Below, one piece after another: positions 52,304 to 60,855 of a DNA stretch of 64,000 nucleotides (position 1 is the first letter of the stretch; each line of letters opens with the position of its first letter). The notes below the pieces were generated by a model. The model was given only the letters and a program-made list of their open reading frames with translations, did not search any database and was not told the origin of the DNA. The DNA lies in contig NZ_OY769915.1 in the NCBI RefSeq assembly GCF_963669205.1, positions 1,524,001 to 1,588,000 on the forward strand, written 5' to 3'. The position numbers and the translations under genes are program-made. Source of the DNA: an uncultured Roseibium sp. GTDB taxonomy: Bacteria; Pseudomonadota; Alphaproteobacteria; Rhizobiales; Stappiaceae.

Positions 52304-55300
52304 ATGAGACAGATCCGGTCCAGAGGCTTCCTTGAACTGATTGTCCGGCATGCCAACGCCGCCAATCTCATCATGGTCGTCATGGTGTTGTTCGGGGCGT
52401 ACGGTCTGGCAAAACTGAACACCCAGTTCTTCCCGACCGTGAAGACCGACCGGATATCCGTCTCGATCATCTGGCCGGGTGCGAGCGCCGAGGATGTCAC
52501 GTCGAACATCCTTGAAGTGATCGAACCGGAACTGCGCTTCATCGACGGGCTCGACGAGATTGTCTCCTACGGCCGCGAGGGAGCCGCATCGGTGCAGATG
52601 GAGTTCATCGAAGGCACCAACATGCAACAGGCGTTGTCGGACGTGGAGCAGGCGATCTCCGGTGTCACGACCTTGCCGGTCGATTCCGAAACACCGGTCG
52701 TGTCGGCGTCCACATTTACCGATGGCGTTGCGACGATCGCCCTTCGGGGTCCTTTTTCGGAACAGGCGCTCAAGGTGTTCGCGCGCCAGATGCGCGACGA
52801 TCTGCTCGCGCGGGGGATCGACAAGGTTGAGCTTTATGGGTACCGCGCACCGGAATATCTGGTCGAGATCCCGGAACGCGAACTCAGGCGGCTCGACCTG
52901 ACCATCTCTGATGTCGCCGGGCAGATCGCAGGAAATACGATCGACGTGCCGGCAGGCAATCTGGACGGCGATGTCGAAAGGCAGATCCGTGCCCTCTCCG
53001 AAGACCGCTCGCCGGAGGCTGTCGGCAGGGTGGAGGTCAAGTCCTTCGCGTCCGGCGAAAAGACACTGGTTGACGATATCGGCACAGTTGTCCGGGACTT
53101 CGATTCCGGCGAAAACCAGGGTTTTTCCAAGGGAACCCGGGCGATTGAGCTGCAAATTCTCAGAACAGAGAAGACCGATACGCTGAAAGCGGCGCAGATC
53201 GTCGACGACTATCTCGCCGAGATTTCCCAGCAGTTGCCGCAAACCCTGGAGATCCTGAAATACGACGTGCGCGCGGACGCCGTAAAGGGCCGGATAACGC
53301 TTCTGCTCGAGAACGGCCTGACCGGGCTGGTTCTGGTCGTTGCGATCCTGTTCCTGTTCCTGAACGCCAGGATCGCGCTTTGGGTTGCCGCCGGCATCCC
53401 GGTCGCGATGATGGCAACGCTCGGGATCATGTGGCTCATGGGCGAGAGCATCAACATGATCTCCATGTTTGCGCTGATCATGATGCTGGGTGTGATTGTC
53501 GATGACGCGATTGTCGTCGGCGAGCATACGGCGACGCGCCAGAGCATGGGCGACAGTCCGGACGAAGCGGCGGTCAACGGTGCAACCACGATGCTGGCAC
53601 CAATCTTTGCGGCAAGCCTGACCACCATTGCCGCCTTTCTTCCCATCCTTCTGATCGGTGACGTTCTTGGTCAGATCATGGGAACGCTGCCCATCGTCGT
53701 GATCGCGGTTGTGATTGCCTCGCTGATCGAGTGTTTTCTGGTGTTGCCCGGTCACCTGTCGCACGCGCTCGGCAGAAGGCCGGGCTGGAGCTGGTGGCGA
53801 GTCGTCATCGTCGCGGGTGTGCCGGCCTTCTTCCTGAGTGCCCTTGTTGCGCAACCGGATATCTCCGTACCGCCTTATCTCGATGTCGTTGATGACCCCC
53901 TGCGTGCCTTGAGGGATGCTGTGGGCGTGGTTGTGTTCGAGATGATTGTCATCGGCGTCTGTTTCCTTGCCGCACTTGCCTTCGAGACGCTGTTGATGGC
54001 GTTGCGCCGCAGGAAGCAGCAAAAACAGGAGCCGGACAGGGCAAGCTGGTTCCGGCGCGGGTTCGACACCGGTTTCGGCTGGATACGCGACTACCCGTTC
54101 CGTGCCTTTGTTTCCCTGGCCGTCCACTGGCGCTACGTGACGCTTGCCGTTGCGATCGCTGCCATGGTTCTGGCGGTGGGGCTCGTCCGCGGGGGGCGCG
54201 TCGGATTCACCTTCTTCCCGTCCCCGGAGGCGGAAAACCTCACTGCATCGATTTTCTTCCATGCCGGCATCCCGGAAGCCGACGCGATCGAGGGCATTGC
54301 AAGGATCGAGCAGGCGCTCAAGGATGCCGAGGCCAATCTGACGCGGGACAACGGCGAGACGCTTGTCGAGGCGACCTACGCGACCCTCGGCCAGGCGGGT
54401 AACAACCGCGGCGACAACGTCGCAAATATTTCCGTGCAATTGAGCCGGTCCGAGGAACGGACTGTCCGCACGCCAGAGATTGTCCGCGCCTGGCGCGCGG
54501 CGCTGCCGGCAATTCCCGGGGCGGCCCGCGTTGCTGTTGCGGAACGGCGCGGCGGTCCTCCGGGACGGGATCTCGATATCCGTCTCACTGGCGCGTCCTT
54601 GCAGGAACTGAAGGCGGCCGCCGAGGAACTCCAGGAGGAATTGTCCGCATTCCCCGGCACAAGCGCCGTGGAGGACGATCTTCCCTGGGGCAAGCCGGAA
54701 TTGCTGGTCGAACTGACCCCGCGCGGCCGGGCGCTCGGCTTCACGGTCGAAAGCGCCGCCCGGCAGATCCGCAACGCCTTTGAAGGCAACATTGCCCGGC
54801 GCTTTGCCGAGGGAGACGAGGAAGTGTCCGTAAGGGTCAAACAGGTGTTCGATTCAGACGGGACCGCGGCGCTGAGACAACTGTCCCTGCGCACGCCTGC
54901 GGGCGAATTCGTCCCGCTGACGGAGATCGTCGACCTGACCGATGCGCAGGGCTTTTCCGTGATCCTTCGGCGGGACGGACGCACGGTCGTCACGGTCGTT
55001 GCCGATGTCGACAGCACGATCACCTCGAACACCGAGATCATCGCGGAACTGAACCAGGAATTCCTGCCGGCACTTTCGCAGAAATATGGTCTGGAATACT
55101 CCTTTGCCGGACGGGCGGAAGAGCAGTCAAACGCGTTTTCCGATCTCCTGACCGGTATCCTCATGGCAGTTGCCGGGATCTACATCATCCTGGCGGCGAT
55201 CTTCGGCAGTTATTCGAGACCGGTCGTGGTGATGTCGATCATCCCCTTCGGTATCGTGGGAGCAATTGTCGGGCACTATCTGATGGGCTTCAATCTGACG

Positions 55301-55702
55301 ATCCTCAGCATGATCGGTCTGCTTGGGCTCGCCGGCATTCTCGTGAATAACTCCATCATCCTTGTCGCGCGTTTTGAGGAGCGTCTGTCGGGAGGCGAGG
55401 ATCTGGATGCGGCGGCAATCGGTGCCAGCTGCGACCGTCTGCGTGCCGTGCTGCTGACATCGATGACGACCATCGGTGGTCTGCTGCCGCTCATGTTCGA
55501 AACCAGCCTGCAGGCGCAGTTCCTGCTGCCAATGGCAATCACGATCGTGTTCGGACTGGCGACCGCGACTGCGCTTGTCCTTGTGCTCGTGCCCGCGCTG
55601 GTCATGATCGGCGATGATATCGGCCGGGTCGTTTTCCTGAGCAGGCGCCCAAACCGTCATGCATTGCCTGGAAACGGCAGGAGCGTCACTCCGGCCGAAT
55701 GA
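52304..55702 (+). CDS. RND-family inner-membrane efflux permease
   Basis: The 1132-residue transporter has the usual twelve membrane helices and two large periplasmic loops. The proton-relay motif is in MLGVIVDDAIVVGEH in the middle of the first half. The C-terminal half contains SMIGLLGLAGILVNNSIILVARFEE. It is about 80-100 residues longer than typical RND pumps because of an insert at about 488-575 with two extra hydrophobic stretches and a KQQKQEPDR linker. The branch resembles AcrB-like pumps of broad range; the substrate is unknown. The adaptor gene is upstream. Confidence 0.93.
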   Translation: MRQIRSRGFLELIVRHANAANLIMVVMVLFGAYGLAKLNTQFFPTVKTDRISVSIIWPGASAEDVTSNILEVIEPELRFIDGLDEIVSYGREGAASVQMEFIEGTNMQQALSDVEQAISGVTTLPVDSETPVVSASTFTDGVATIALRGPFSEQALKVFARQMRDDLLARGIDKVELYGYRAPEYLVEIPERELRRLDLTISDVAGQIAGNTIDVPAGNLDGDVERQIRALSEDRSPEAVGRVEVKSFASGEKTLVDDIGTVVRDFDSGENQGFSKGTRAIELQILRTEKTDTLKAAQIVDDYLAEISQQLPQTLEILKYDVRADAVKGRITLLLENGLTGLVLVVAILFLFLNARIALWVAAGIPVAMMATLGIMWLMGESINMISMFALIMMLGVIVDDAIVVGEHTATRQSMGDSPDEAAVNGATTMLAPIFAASLTTIAAFLPILLIGDVLGQIMGTLPIVVIAVVIASLIECFLVLPGHLSHALGRRPGWSWWRVVIVAGVPAFFLSALVAQPDISVPPYLDVVDDPLRALRDAVGVVVFEMIVIGVCFLAALAFETLLMALRRRKQQKQEPDRASWFRRGFDTGFGWIRDYPFRAFVSLAVHWRYVTLAVAIAAMVLAVGLVRGGRVGFTFFPSPEAENLTASIFFHAGIPEADAIEGIARIEQALKDAEANLTRDNGETLVEATYATLGQAGNNRGDNVANISVQLSRSEERTVRTPEIVRAWRAALPAIPGAARVAVAERRGGPPGRDLDIRLTGASLQELKAAAEELQEELSAFPGTSAVEDDLPWGKPELLVELTPRGRALGFTVESAARQIRNAFEGNIARRFAEGDEEVSVRVKQVFDSDGTAALRQLSLRTPAGEFVPLTEIVDLTDAQGFSVILRRDGRTVVTVVADVDSTITSNTEIIAELNQEFLPALSQKYGLEYSFAGRAEEQSNAFSDLLTGILMAVAGIYIILAAIFGSYSRPVVVMSIIPFGIVGAIVGHYLMGFNLTILSMIGLLGLAGILVNNSIILVARFEERLSGGEDLDAAAIGASCDRLRAVLLTSMTTIGGLLPLMFETSLQAQFLLPMAITIVFGLATATALVLVLVPALVMIGDDIGRVVFLSRRPNRHALPGNGRSVTPAE

Positions 55703-55722
55703 AGGCCTCAATCTGCTGCTGC

Positions 55723-55735
55723 CCGGTTTAACCGG
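55723..55735. repeat. 13-bp dyad after the RND permease
   Basis: CCGGTT-T-AACCGG, 20 bp after the permease stop, may be the end of that transcript, but no T-run follows. The rest of 55736-55892 shows no gene. Confidence 0.4.
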
Positions 55736-55892
55736 AAATGGATCAAGTGAGGCGATCCCCGGTCAATGAACTTGTGATTCCGGCTGAAGTGCAGCGCAAG
55801 ACCGGCCCCCCAAGTAACCACTTGTTTCTCCGTCACCCCTTAGCCTTGAGCCACTGGGGATACTGGTTTCCGGTCCTGCCAGGCGTCGGTAA

Positions 55893-55903
55893 CCTCTCCC
55901 ATC
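55893..55903. repeat. REP-like palindrome, copy 2, left half (split by an IS)
   Basis: CCTCTCCC-ATC abuts the left end of the IS. Its partner GGGAGAGG with the duplicated ATC lies at 57045-57055. Joined, they rebuild a dyad like those at 28084 and 57126. Confidence 0.8.
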
Positions 55904-57044
55904 GGAGACCTTTGCATAACCTGCTGAATTTGTGATTCACTGAATTGAATTTGAGTCGGGAGGTTTTGATGCATCGTTCGAGTGGTCAGCTTGGGTTTGG
56001 CGAAAGCTTTTTGGATCCCGGCTTAGGTCGCAATCAGCGTCTGGATGCCATCGACGCCGCGATTGACTGGGAGCCTTTGGATCGTCTTGTGCGTGTGCTT
56101 TACAGCGCTGGAGAAGGACGTCCGAGCTATCGTCCTCTGACGATGGTCAAGGCGCTGTTGCTGCAGCAATGGTACGGTTTGTCCGATGTGCGTTTGGAAG
56201 AGGCCTTGTCTGACACGCTTTCTTATCGTCGTTTTGTGGGTCTGTCGCTGGAAGATGGCACACCGGATCACTCGACCATCAGCCGCTTCCGCACGGCCCT
56301 GTGCCGTCACGAGCTTGATGCAGCCTTGTTTGAGGAGGTTTTGGGTCAACTGGAAGCCAAGGGCATGGTGCTGAAAGAAGGAACATTGCTGGATGCCACA
56401 CTGGTCACGGCTCAGGCACGGCGCCCGGGCCGGGAGGCAGGCATGGGAGGCAAATCCTCTCACGATCCGGACGCGGACTGGACTCGCAAGAACGGGCGTT
56501 CCCATTTTGGCTACAAGGCTCATGTTGCCGTCGATCAGGGATCAGGCGTCATTCGCCAGGCCATTCTGACCCCGGCGAAAACCTCCGAAAGCGAGGTAGC
56601 TGACGATCTTATCTGTGGCGACGAACAGGCTGTGTATGCGGACAAGGCTTATGAGCACAAAGAGCGCCGCGCCAGGCTCAAGGCAGCTGGCATCAAGGAC
56701 CGTGTGATGCACCGGAACCATCGATATCAAGCGGCTCTGCCATACTGGCAGAAGCGGCGCAATGCTTTGATAGCTCCCATTCGCGCTGCCGTGGAGCGCG
56801 TATTTGGAACGCTCAAACGAAGTTATGGATACGAGCGTGTGCGCTATGTCGGATTGAAGCGCAACGCAACTCAGTTCCGCCTGCTCTGTCTCGCCTTCAA
56901 CCTCAAAAAAGCGGCAAAGCTGAGCGCCTAAAGCTCACCACAACATGAAAAACACCTCGTCATTCAGACGATCATCAACAAAACCTGCAAAATCACACAA
57001 ACAGATCAAATCGAACGACCCGAAGACGTTATGCAAAGGTCTCC
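55904..57044. mobile_element. IS5-family-like insertion sequence, 1141 bp
   Basis: The element is bounded by 17-bp perfect inverted repeats, GGAGACCTTTGCATAAC at 55904-55920 and its complement at 57028-57044. A 3-bp direct repeat ATC flanks both ends. It holds one complete transposase gene and looks intact. It sits exactly in the loop of a REP-like palindrome. Boundaries are read directly; the family name is from the transposase. Confidence 0.9.
55969..56931 (+). CDS. IS5-family DDE transposase
   Basis: The 320-residue protein has an N-terminal DUF772-like domain (SYRPLTMVKALLLQQWYGLSDVRLEEALSDTLSYRRFVGLSL). The RNase H-like catalytic core has acidic residues in LLDATLVTA, AVYADKAYEHKER and ERVFGTLKRSYG, the expected D-D-E set. 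The ATG at 55969 follows GGGAGG (55958-55963). It is uninterrupted and can be expected to be active. The region from 56932 to the right inverted repeat is noncoding. Confidence 0.92.
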   Translation: MHRSSGQLGFGESFLDPGLGRNQRLDAIDAAIDWEPLDRLVRVLYSAGEGRPSYRPLTMVKALLLQQWYGLSDVRLEEALSDTLSYRRFVGLSLEDGTPDHSTISRFRTALCRHELDAALFEEVLGQLEAKGMVLKEGTLLDATLVTAQARRPGREAGMGGKSSHDPDADWTRKNGRSHFGYKAHVAVDQGSGVIRQAILTPAKTSESEVADDLICGDEQAVYADKAYEHKERRARLKAAGIKDRVMHRNHRYQAALPYWQKRRNALIAPIRAAVERVFGTLKRSYGYERVRYVGLKRNATQFRLLCLAFNLKKAAKLSA

Positions 57045-57055
57045 ATCGGGAGAGG
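57045..57055. repeat. REP-like palindrome, copy 2, right half
   Basis: ATC-GGGAGAGG continues the palindrome split by the IS and is followed by a second small dyad (GGCGCGAATGCGCC at 57058-57071) and GGGTGAGGGGAC. Confidence 0.8.
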
Positions 57056-57125
57056 TCGGCGCGAATGCGCCGGGTGAGGGGACAAACCATTGTGATTGTT
57101 ACAAGCCTTTGATCCCTCACCCTAA

Positions 57126-57146
57126 CCCTCTCCCGGCGGGAGAGGG
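57126..57146. repeat. REP-like palindrome, copy 3
   Basis: CCCTCTCCC-GGC-GGGAGAGGG is preceded by CCCTCACCCTAA and followed by GGAC-type bases. It faces copy 2 in opposite orientation about 80 bp away, as paired REP units do. Confidence 0.85.
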
Positions 57147-57229
57147 GACTTTTGTTCGACCCGTGTGCAACAGTACTCCGCCCTTCTCAGAGTGTGGCCT
57201 TTGCCAACTTTCTTCTGCTGTGCGGTTTA

Positions 57230-57495
57230 GCGTCTGTTGAGGTTCAGGTTTCGGTCGTGGCGCGTGTCGGATTTCGGGGCCCGAAGAGGAGGAAAGTCTG
57301 CCGTGGTGTGGCCCACCACAAGGAGTTTCCGACGCTGTCGGGACCGAAATCCGCCGCGTCGCGACGCGATTTGGCAAAAATAGCCCGTTTCGGCGTCGCA
57401 ATTTCTTGAAAGGGCTTGCCCTTACTGCGAACTCGCTCCTTGAACCAGGCTATTTTCATCCAAACCACGACCAAATCCTGAACCTCAACAGACCC
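57230..57495. mobile_element. MITE-like element, 266 bp, TA-flanked
   Basis: Thirty-one-base terminal inverted repeats (57230-57260 and 57465-57495) match at 28 positions. They begin GCGTCTGTTGAGG on the left and GGGTCTGTTGAGG on the inward-read right. TA lies directly outside both ends (57228-57229, 57496-57497), as in IS427/IS5-type elements. The inside has no transposase. It contains a perfect dyad CGCGTCGCGACGCG at 57355-57368. The bases from 57498 to 57712 hold no gene I can support. Confidence 0.8.
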
Positions 57496-57712
57496 TAGTT
57501 TGGATGGTTGTGGGCCCCGGCCAGTAAACGGTCTCACGCGACCCGGATCCCGGCGGCCTCCCGCCCAACCCAATAAAGCACACTTCAAACACACAGGTTC
57601 CCGGTCTTGCCGCGTATGCGGCAAACCGGGACGACGAATCCTGCTGCCGATCCTGTATCCAGACGCTGTTATGGGCGGAATTATGGAGCTTTCAAAACCT
57701 GACAGGGTGGGT

Positions 57713-58360
57713 TCAGTCCTGGACTGACCCTGCGAACGCCGCGACGGCGCCTGCGGCAATCCGGATGTTCCCGTCCAGTGTCGCGGGTGACTTGCCGCGC
57801 GGGCCGAAGTCATGATTGCCGTCTTCCAGATAGGTCAGGGAAACATCGCCTGGAAGTGTCACCGCGTCGAGTTCCGCCTTGGACCCGAACGGGTCCCGGT
57901 CGCCCTGGAGAATGAGCACCGGCCGCTTGCTTTCCTGAAGCGGCGACAGCCGCCACTCGGCATCCGGTTTGCCGGTGGGATGAAACGGATAGCCGAAACA
58001 ACAGATGCCACGGACCCGTTGGGGCAGCGAACCGCCGCCGCCAAGCATGGCCGCAACGCGTCCGCCCATCGATTTGCCACCCAGAAGCAGGGGACCGTTG
58101 CTCTCTTTGAGGAACGTTTGAAGCGCGGTCTGAAATTCTCCGATCAGCCGGTCCGCGCGCGGCGGCGGTCTTTTGCTTCCCCCGGTCCGCCGTCCGGCCA
58201 TGTAGGCGAACTCGAACCGCGCAACGGCAATGCCTTCGTCGGCGAGGGCACCGGCGAGCTTTTCCATGAAGGCAGAATCCATCGGCGCTCCGGCACCGTG
58301 GGCCATCAGCAGCGTGGCTGCCGGTTCGTCTTCGGGGTGGTTCCAGAGAAAGTCGCTCAT
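57713..58360 (-). CDS. Alpha/beta-hydrolase, KANL3/Tex30-like
   Basis: The 215-residue protein from the ATG at 58360 has the oxyanion HG in LLMAHGAGAPMDS. The nucleophile elbow is GGKSMGGRVA (S in GKSMG), the acid is in LILQGDRDPFG and the His is in LEDGNHDFGPR. That is a full Ser-Asp-His set in the dienelactone-hydrolase/KANL3-like group. Substrate is unknown. The frame continues upstream to 58498 but the divergent gene's promoter must lie there, so the shorter start is preferred. Confidence 0.85.
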   Translation of the reverse strand: MSDFLWNHPEDEPAATLLMAHGAGAPMDSAFMEKLAGALADEGIAVARFEFAYMAGRRTGGSKRPPPRADRLIGEFQTALQTFLKESNGPLLLGGKSMGGRVAAMLGGGGSLPQRVRGICCFGYPFHPTGKPDAEWRLSPLQESKRPVLILQGDRDPFGSKAELDAVTLPGDVSLTYLEDGNHDFGPRGKSPATLDGNIRIAAGAVAAFAGSVQD

Positions 58361-58506
58361 GGTGATGTGATCTGTCGCAGCTTCTTTTTTGGGAGAGTGG
58401 GCTATATTTTCACGAAAGGTGAAATAAAGGTTCCGGTCGTCAGATGCCCTAGCGCGCCTTCCGGACCATGGCAAGGCGCTTTTCCACCCGGTGGACACGA
58501 GACCGA

Positions 58507-59355
58507 ATGTTTGAAGAGATCGACATAAACCAGGTGCGCATGGCCTGCTTTGCTGGGATTTTCCTGGTCATGGCCCTGCTCGAGGCGGGTTTGCCCAGGC
58601 GTCGTTTGGAAAACGGACGTCTGAAGCGCTGGCCGACCAACTGGGGCCTGATCCTGCTGGATTCGATTCTGGTGCGTCTGATCTTTCCGATCGGAGGCGT
58701 CGGGCTCGCACTTCTGGCGCAGGAAAACGGCTGGGGCCTGTTCGGACTGCTTGGCTGGTCGGGCGCACTAGCCGGTATCCTGACCTTCTTCGCGCTTGAT
58801 TTCGCCGTCTGGGGCCAGCATGTCGCGTCCCACAAGATCCCCTTGTTCTGGCGCATTCACCGCGTCCATCACGCCGACAGTGAAGTGGATGCAACGACGG
58901 CGCTCAGGTTTCATCCGATCGAGATCCTGCTGTCTTTCGTCTGGAAGGGGCTTGTGATCGTCGCGCTGGGCGGCCCGGTCGAGGCGGTACTGATCTTCGA
59001 GATCGTACTGAACGCCTCAGCCGTCTTCGGACACGCAAATGTCCGCTTGCCGCTCTGGCTGGACAGGCTCCTGCGTCTGGCCATCGTCACGCCGGACATG
59101 CACCGGGTCCATCACTCGGTGATCCGGCGGGAAACCGACAGCAACTACGGCTTCTACCTGTCGATCTGGGACCGGATGTTCGGAACCTATGTCGACCAGC
59201 CGGAAAAGGGCCATGACGGCATGGAAATCGGTCTAGGAGCGCCGCTCACTCCGAAGGCGCATCAGCTTCCCTTCAGCCTCGCGATTCCGTTCCTTGGAAG
59301 TTCAAAAACGAAGCCCGAGAAACCCGATGTGCTGGATGCGCGCAGCAATCAGTAA
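58507..59355 (+). CDS. Sterol desaturase/fatty-acid hydroxylase family di-iron enzyme (second copy)
   Basis: The 282-residue membrane protein has the histidine clusters HVASH, HRVHH and a later HRVHH (DMHRVHHS), which ligate the di-iron site. The start at 58507 (MFEEIDINQVRM) fits the family; 58468 is an alternative. It differs clearly from the copy at 11053 and has no acyltransferase partner. Hydroxylation of a membrane lipid or carotenoid-like molecule is possible. Its stop overlaps the convergent solute-binding protein gene by 7 bp. Confidence 0.85.
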   Translation: MFEEIDINQVRMACFAGIFLVMALLEAGLPRRRLENGRLKRWPTNWGLILLDSILVRLIFPIGGVGLALLAQENGWGLFGLLGWSGALAGILTFFALDFAVWGQHVASHKIPLFWRIHRVHHADSEVDATTALRFHPIEILLSFVWKGLVIVALGGPVEAVLIFEIVLNASAVFGHANVRLPLWLDRLLRLAIVTPDMHRVHHSVIRRETDSNYGFYLSIWDRMFGTYVDQPEKGHDGMEIGLGAPLTPKAHQLPFSLAIPFLGSSKTKPEKPDVLDARSNQ

Positions 59356-60188
59356 AAGCTGAGCGGAAAATAACGCAGGTAAAGTTCGCGGTAGATGCCT
59401 TTTTGCTGAAGCTGCGCCAGCGCGTAGTTGAGAGCCGCCGCACGCTCGGTATCTTCCGGGCGGGTTGCGATGGCCATGCCCCTGTCGAAGAAACCCGGTT
59501 CCAGCCAGGGACCACCGGCAAACGCACAGCAGGAGGCTGCCGCCTCGCTCGGGAGCCAGAAGGCAAGACTCAATCCGTCGCCGAAATGGGCATCGGCGTC
59601 GCCGTTCTTCACGGCGTCTCGTGCCAGGGACACGTTCTCCAGACCCATGATCTCGGCCTCCGGCCAGAACCGCTTCGCAAAGGCCTCGTAGCGGGACCCG
59701 GTCACCACCGCGATGGTCTTGCCGTTGAGCGCCTGCTCGTCGAAATCATCGGCCTTGTCAGCGGCAACCACGAAGCGTGCGGGCAGCTTGAGGTAGTCAT
59801 CGGTGAAATTCAGGCGCCGCGTCGAAGGCAGGCCTCTGGAGAGGCCGGCAATGACGGCGTCGCCTTCTTCTTCGTCAAGAGCGGACAAAAGAACGTTGAA
59901 ATTCTTGATCCTGAGCGCGCAGGAGCTTCCAAGTTCCTGGCAGAGCGCGCGCGCCAGATCGACATTGAAACCGGTCAGGCGGCCCTGCGGGTCGCGGAAC
60001 ACGAAGGGTGGGTGGTTGTCGGTCGCCAGGAACTGGATCTTGTCCGGTATGGAGCTCGGCCGGTCGCTGACCGCTTTGGGATCCCAGAAATTCGGCACGC
60101 GCACGCCCTGGTCCTGCGCAAAACCTTGCGAAGTCATGAGGGAGGCAAAAACAAGCGCGAGCAGGAACGCAACCGGATGTGTTTTCAT
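59349..60188 (-). CDS. Periplasmic solute-binding protein, family 3 (orphan)
   Basis: The 279-residue protein has a signal peptide (LLALVFASLMTSQGFA, cut near 24). It also has the family 3 fold: FLATDNHPPFVFRDPQGRLTGFNVDLARALCQEL, then GDAVIAGLSRGLPSTRRLNFTDDYLKLPARFVV and a C-terminal ALAQLQQKGIYRELYLRYF. The fold usually binds amino acids or dicarboxylates. No permease or ATPase is nearby, so it may serve a distant transporter or act as a sensor. The 323-bp gap upstream of it (60189-60511) holds a 13-bp dyad (60330) but no gene. Confidence 0.88.
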   Translation of the reverse strand: MKTHPVAFLLALVFASLMTSQGFAQDQGVRVPNFWDPKAVSDRPSSIPDKIQFLATDNHPPFVFRDPQGRLTGFNVDLARALCQELGSSCALRIKNFNVLLSALDEEEGDAVIAGLSRGLPSTRRLNFTDDYLKLPARFVVAADKADDFDEQALNGKTIAVVTGSRYEAFAKRFWPEAEIMGLENVSLARDAVKNGDADAHFGDGLSLAFWLPSEAAASCCAFAGGPWLEPGFFDRGMAIATRPEDTERAAALNYALAQLQQKGIYRELYLRYFPLSFY

Positions 60189-60329
60189 GAAATACTGGAT
60201 CGTGGAACCGCTGTGACTGTCTGCAACTCAGGTGAAGGCTCACGCAGTGCATCTGGCGCGAGTCACCTTCCGTGTCGCGGATGATACCGCAAAGTCAGCC
60301 CGGTGGGCAAAATGAGAATGCGCGACCTT

Positions 60330-60342
60330 GTCCAGTCTGGAC
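60330..60342. promoter_or_regulatory. 13-bp dyad in the 60.2-60.5 kb gap
   Basis: GTCCAG-T-CTGGAC is the only clear symmetric site in the gap between the solute-binding protein gene and the small TTG-start gene. It may be an operator, but no linked regulator is known. Confidence 0.3.
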
Positions 60343-60511
60343 GAAGCCCCGGTTGGCACAGCCCGTGAAAGAACGGGTGGTTCGGCGCAGGCGTGAACGA
60401 AGCGCCCGCGACACGCAGGCTGCGTCGCGATCGTGCTTTTTGCAGTGATGTGGGCGGCCTAACGCCTTAACCGTTCATCGAAGAGTTCCTGCACGCCCTT
60501 GGGTCCTGACC

Positions 60512-60712
60512 CTAATGCAGATCGTCCTTCTCCAGATCGGTCAGGCTGACCCTGTCCGCCATCTTGACGAGCCAGTGAAGTGTCTTCTTCTGATCGCTGT
60601 CCAGCTGGTCCATTTCCGAGATTTTCAATACGGTTTCACGATGATTGTTCCAGGCCAGGAAGAAATCAACAACATCCGAAACATCGTCGATAATAGGGTT
60701 TTTTTCTGACAA
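60512..60712 (-). CDS. Small acidic protein with a TTG start
   Basis: A TTG at 60712 with AGGA about 5 nt upstream opens 66 codons. The product is helical and acidic (IIDDVSDVVDFFLAW, then KISEMDQLDSDQKKTLHWLVKMADRVSLTDLEKDD). The heptad-like spacing suggests an interaction module. It is divergent from the regulator gene at 60856, 143 bp away. I do not recognise the family, and it is reported mainly because codon use and start signals look real. Confidence 0.55.
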   Translation of the reverse strand: MSEKNPIIDDVSDVVDFFLAWNNHRETVLKISEMDQLDSDQKKTLHWLVKMADRVSLTDLEKDDLH

Positions 60713-60855
60713 TTTTCCTGCTCACGGTTCTGTTCCTCACGGCGTGAGTTTAGTTGGAGAAGCACTTCGGCGAGCGTGAAAAAAGTGTGAAGTGGTTGGA
60801 TAGCGGCTATAAGTGCTGTTCTATGGAATACGTACTTTTCTCGAGGCGATGGGGC

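Noticed and set aside
52046..54439. A 797-codon frame antisense to the RND permease
   Set aside because: Composition (His/Arg/Asp-rich, no motifs) and overlap with two well-supported RND genes mark it as a shadow.
55738..55935. A 65-codon frame between the RND permease and the IS
   Set aside because: It runs into the IS end and a REP palindrome and has no protein-like features.
57244..57813. A 189-codon minus-strand frame across the MITE and gap
   Set aside because: It crosses one inverted repeat of the MITE and the end of the hydrolase gene, and its sequence is basic and motif-free.
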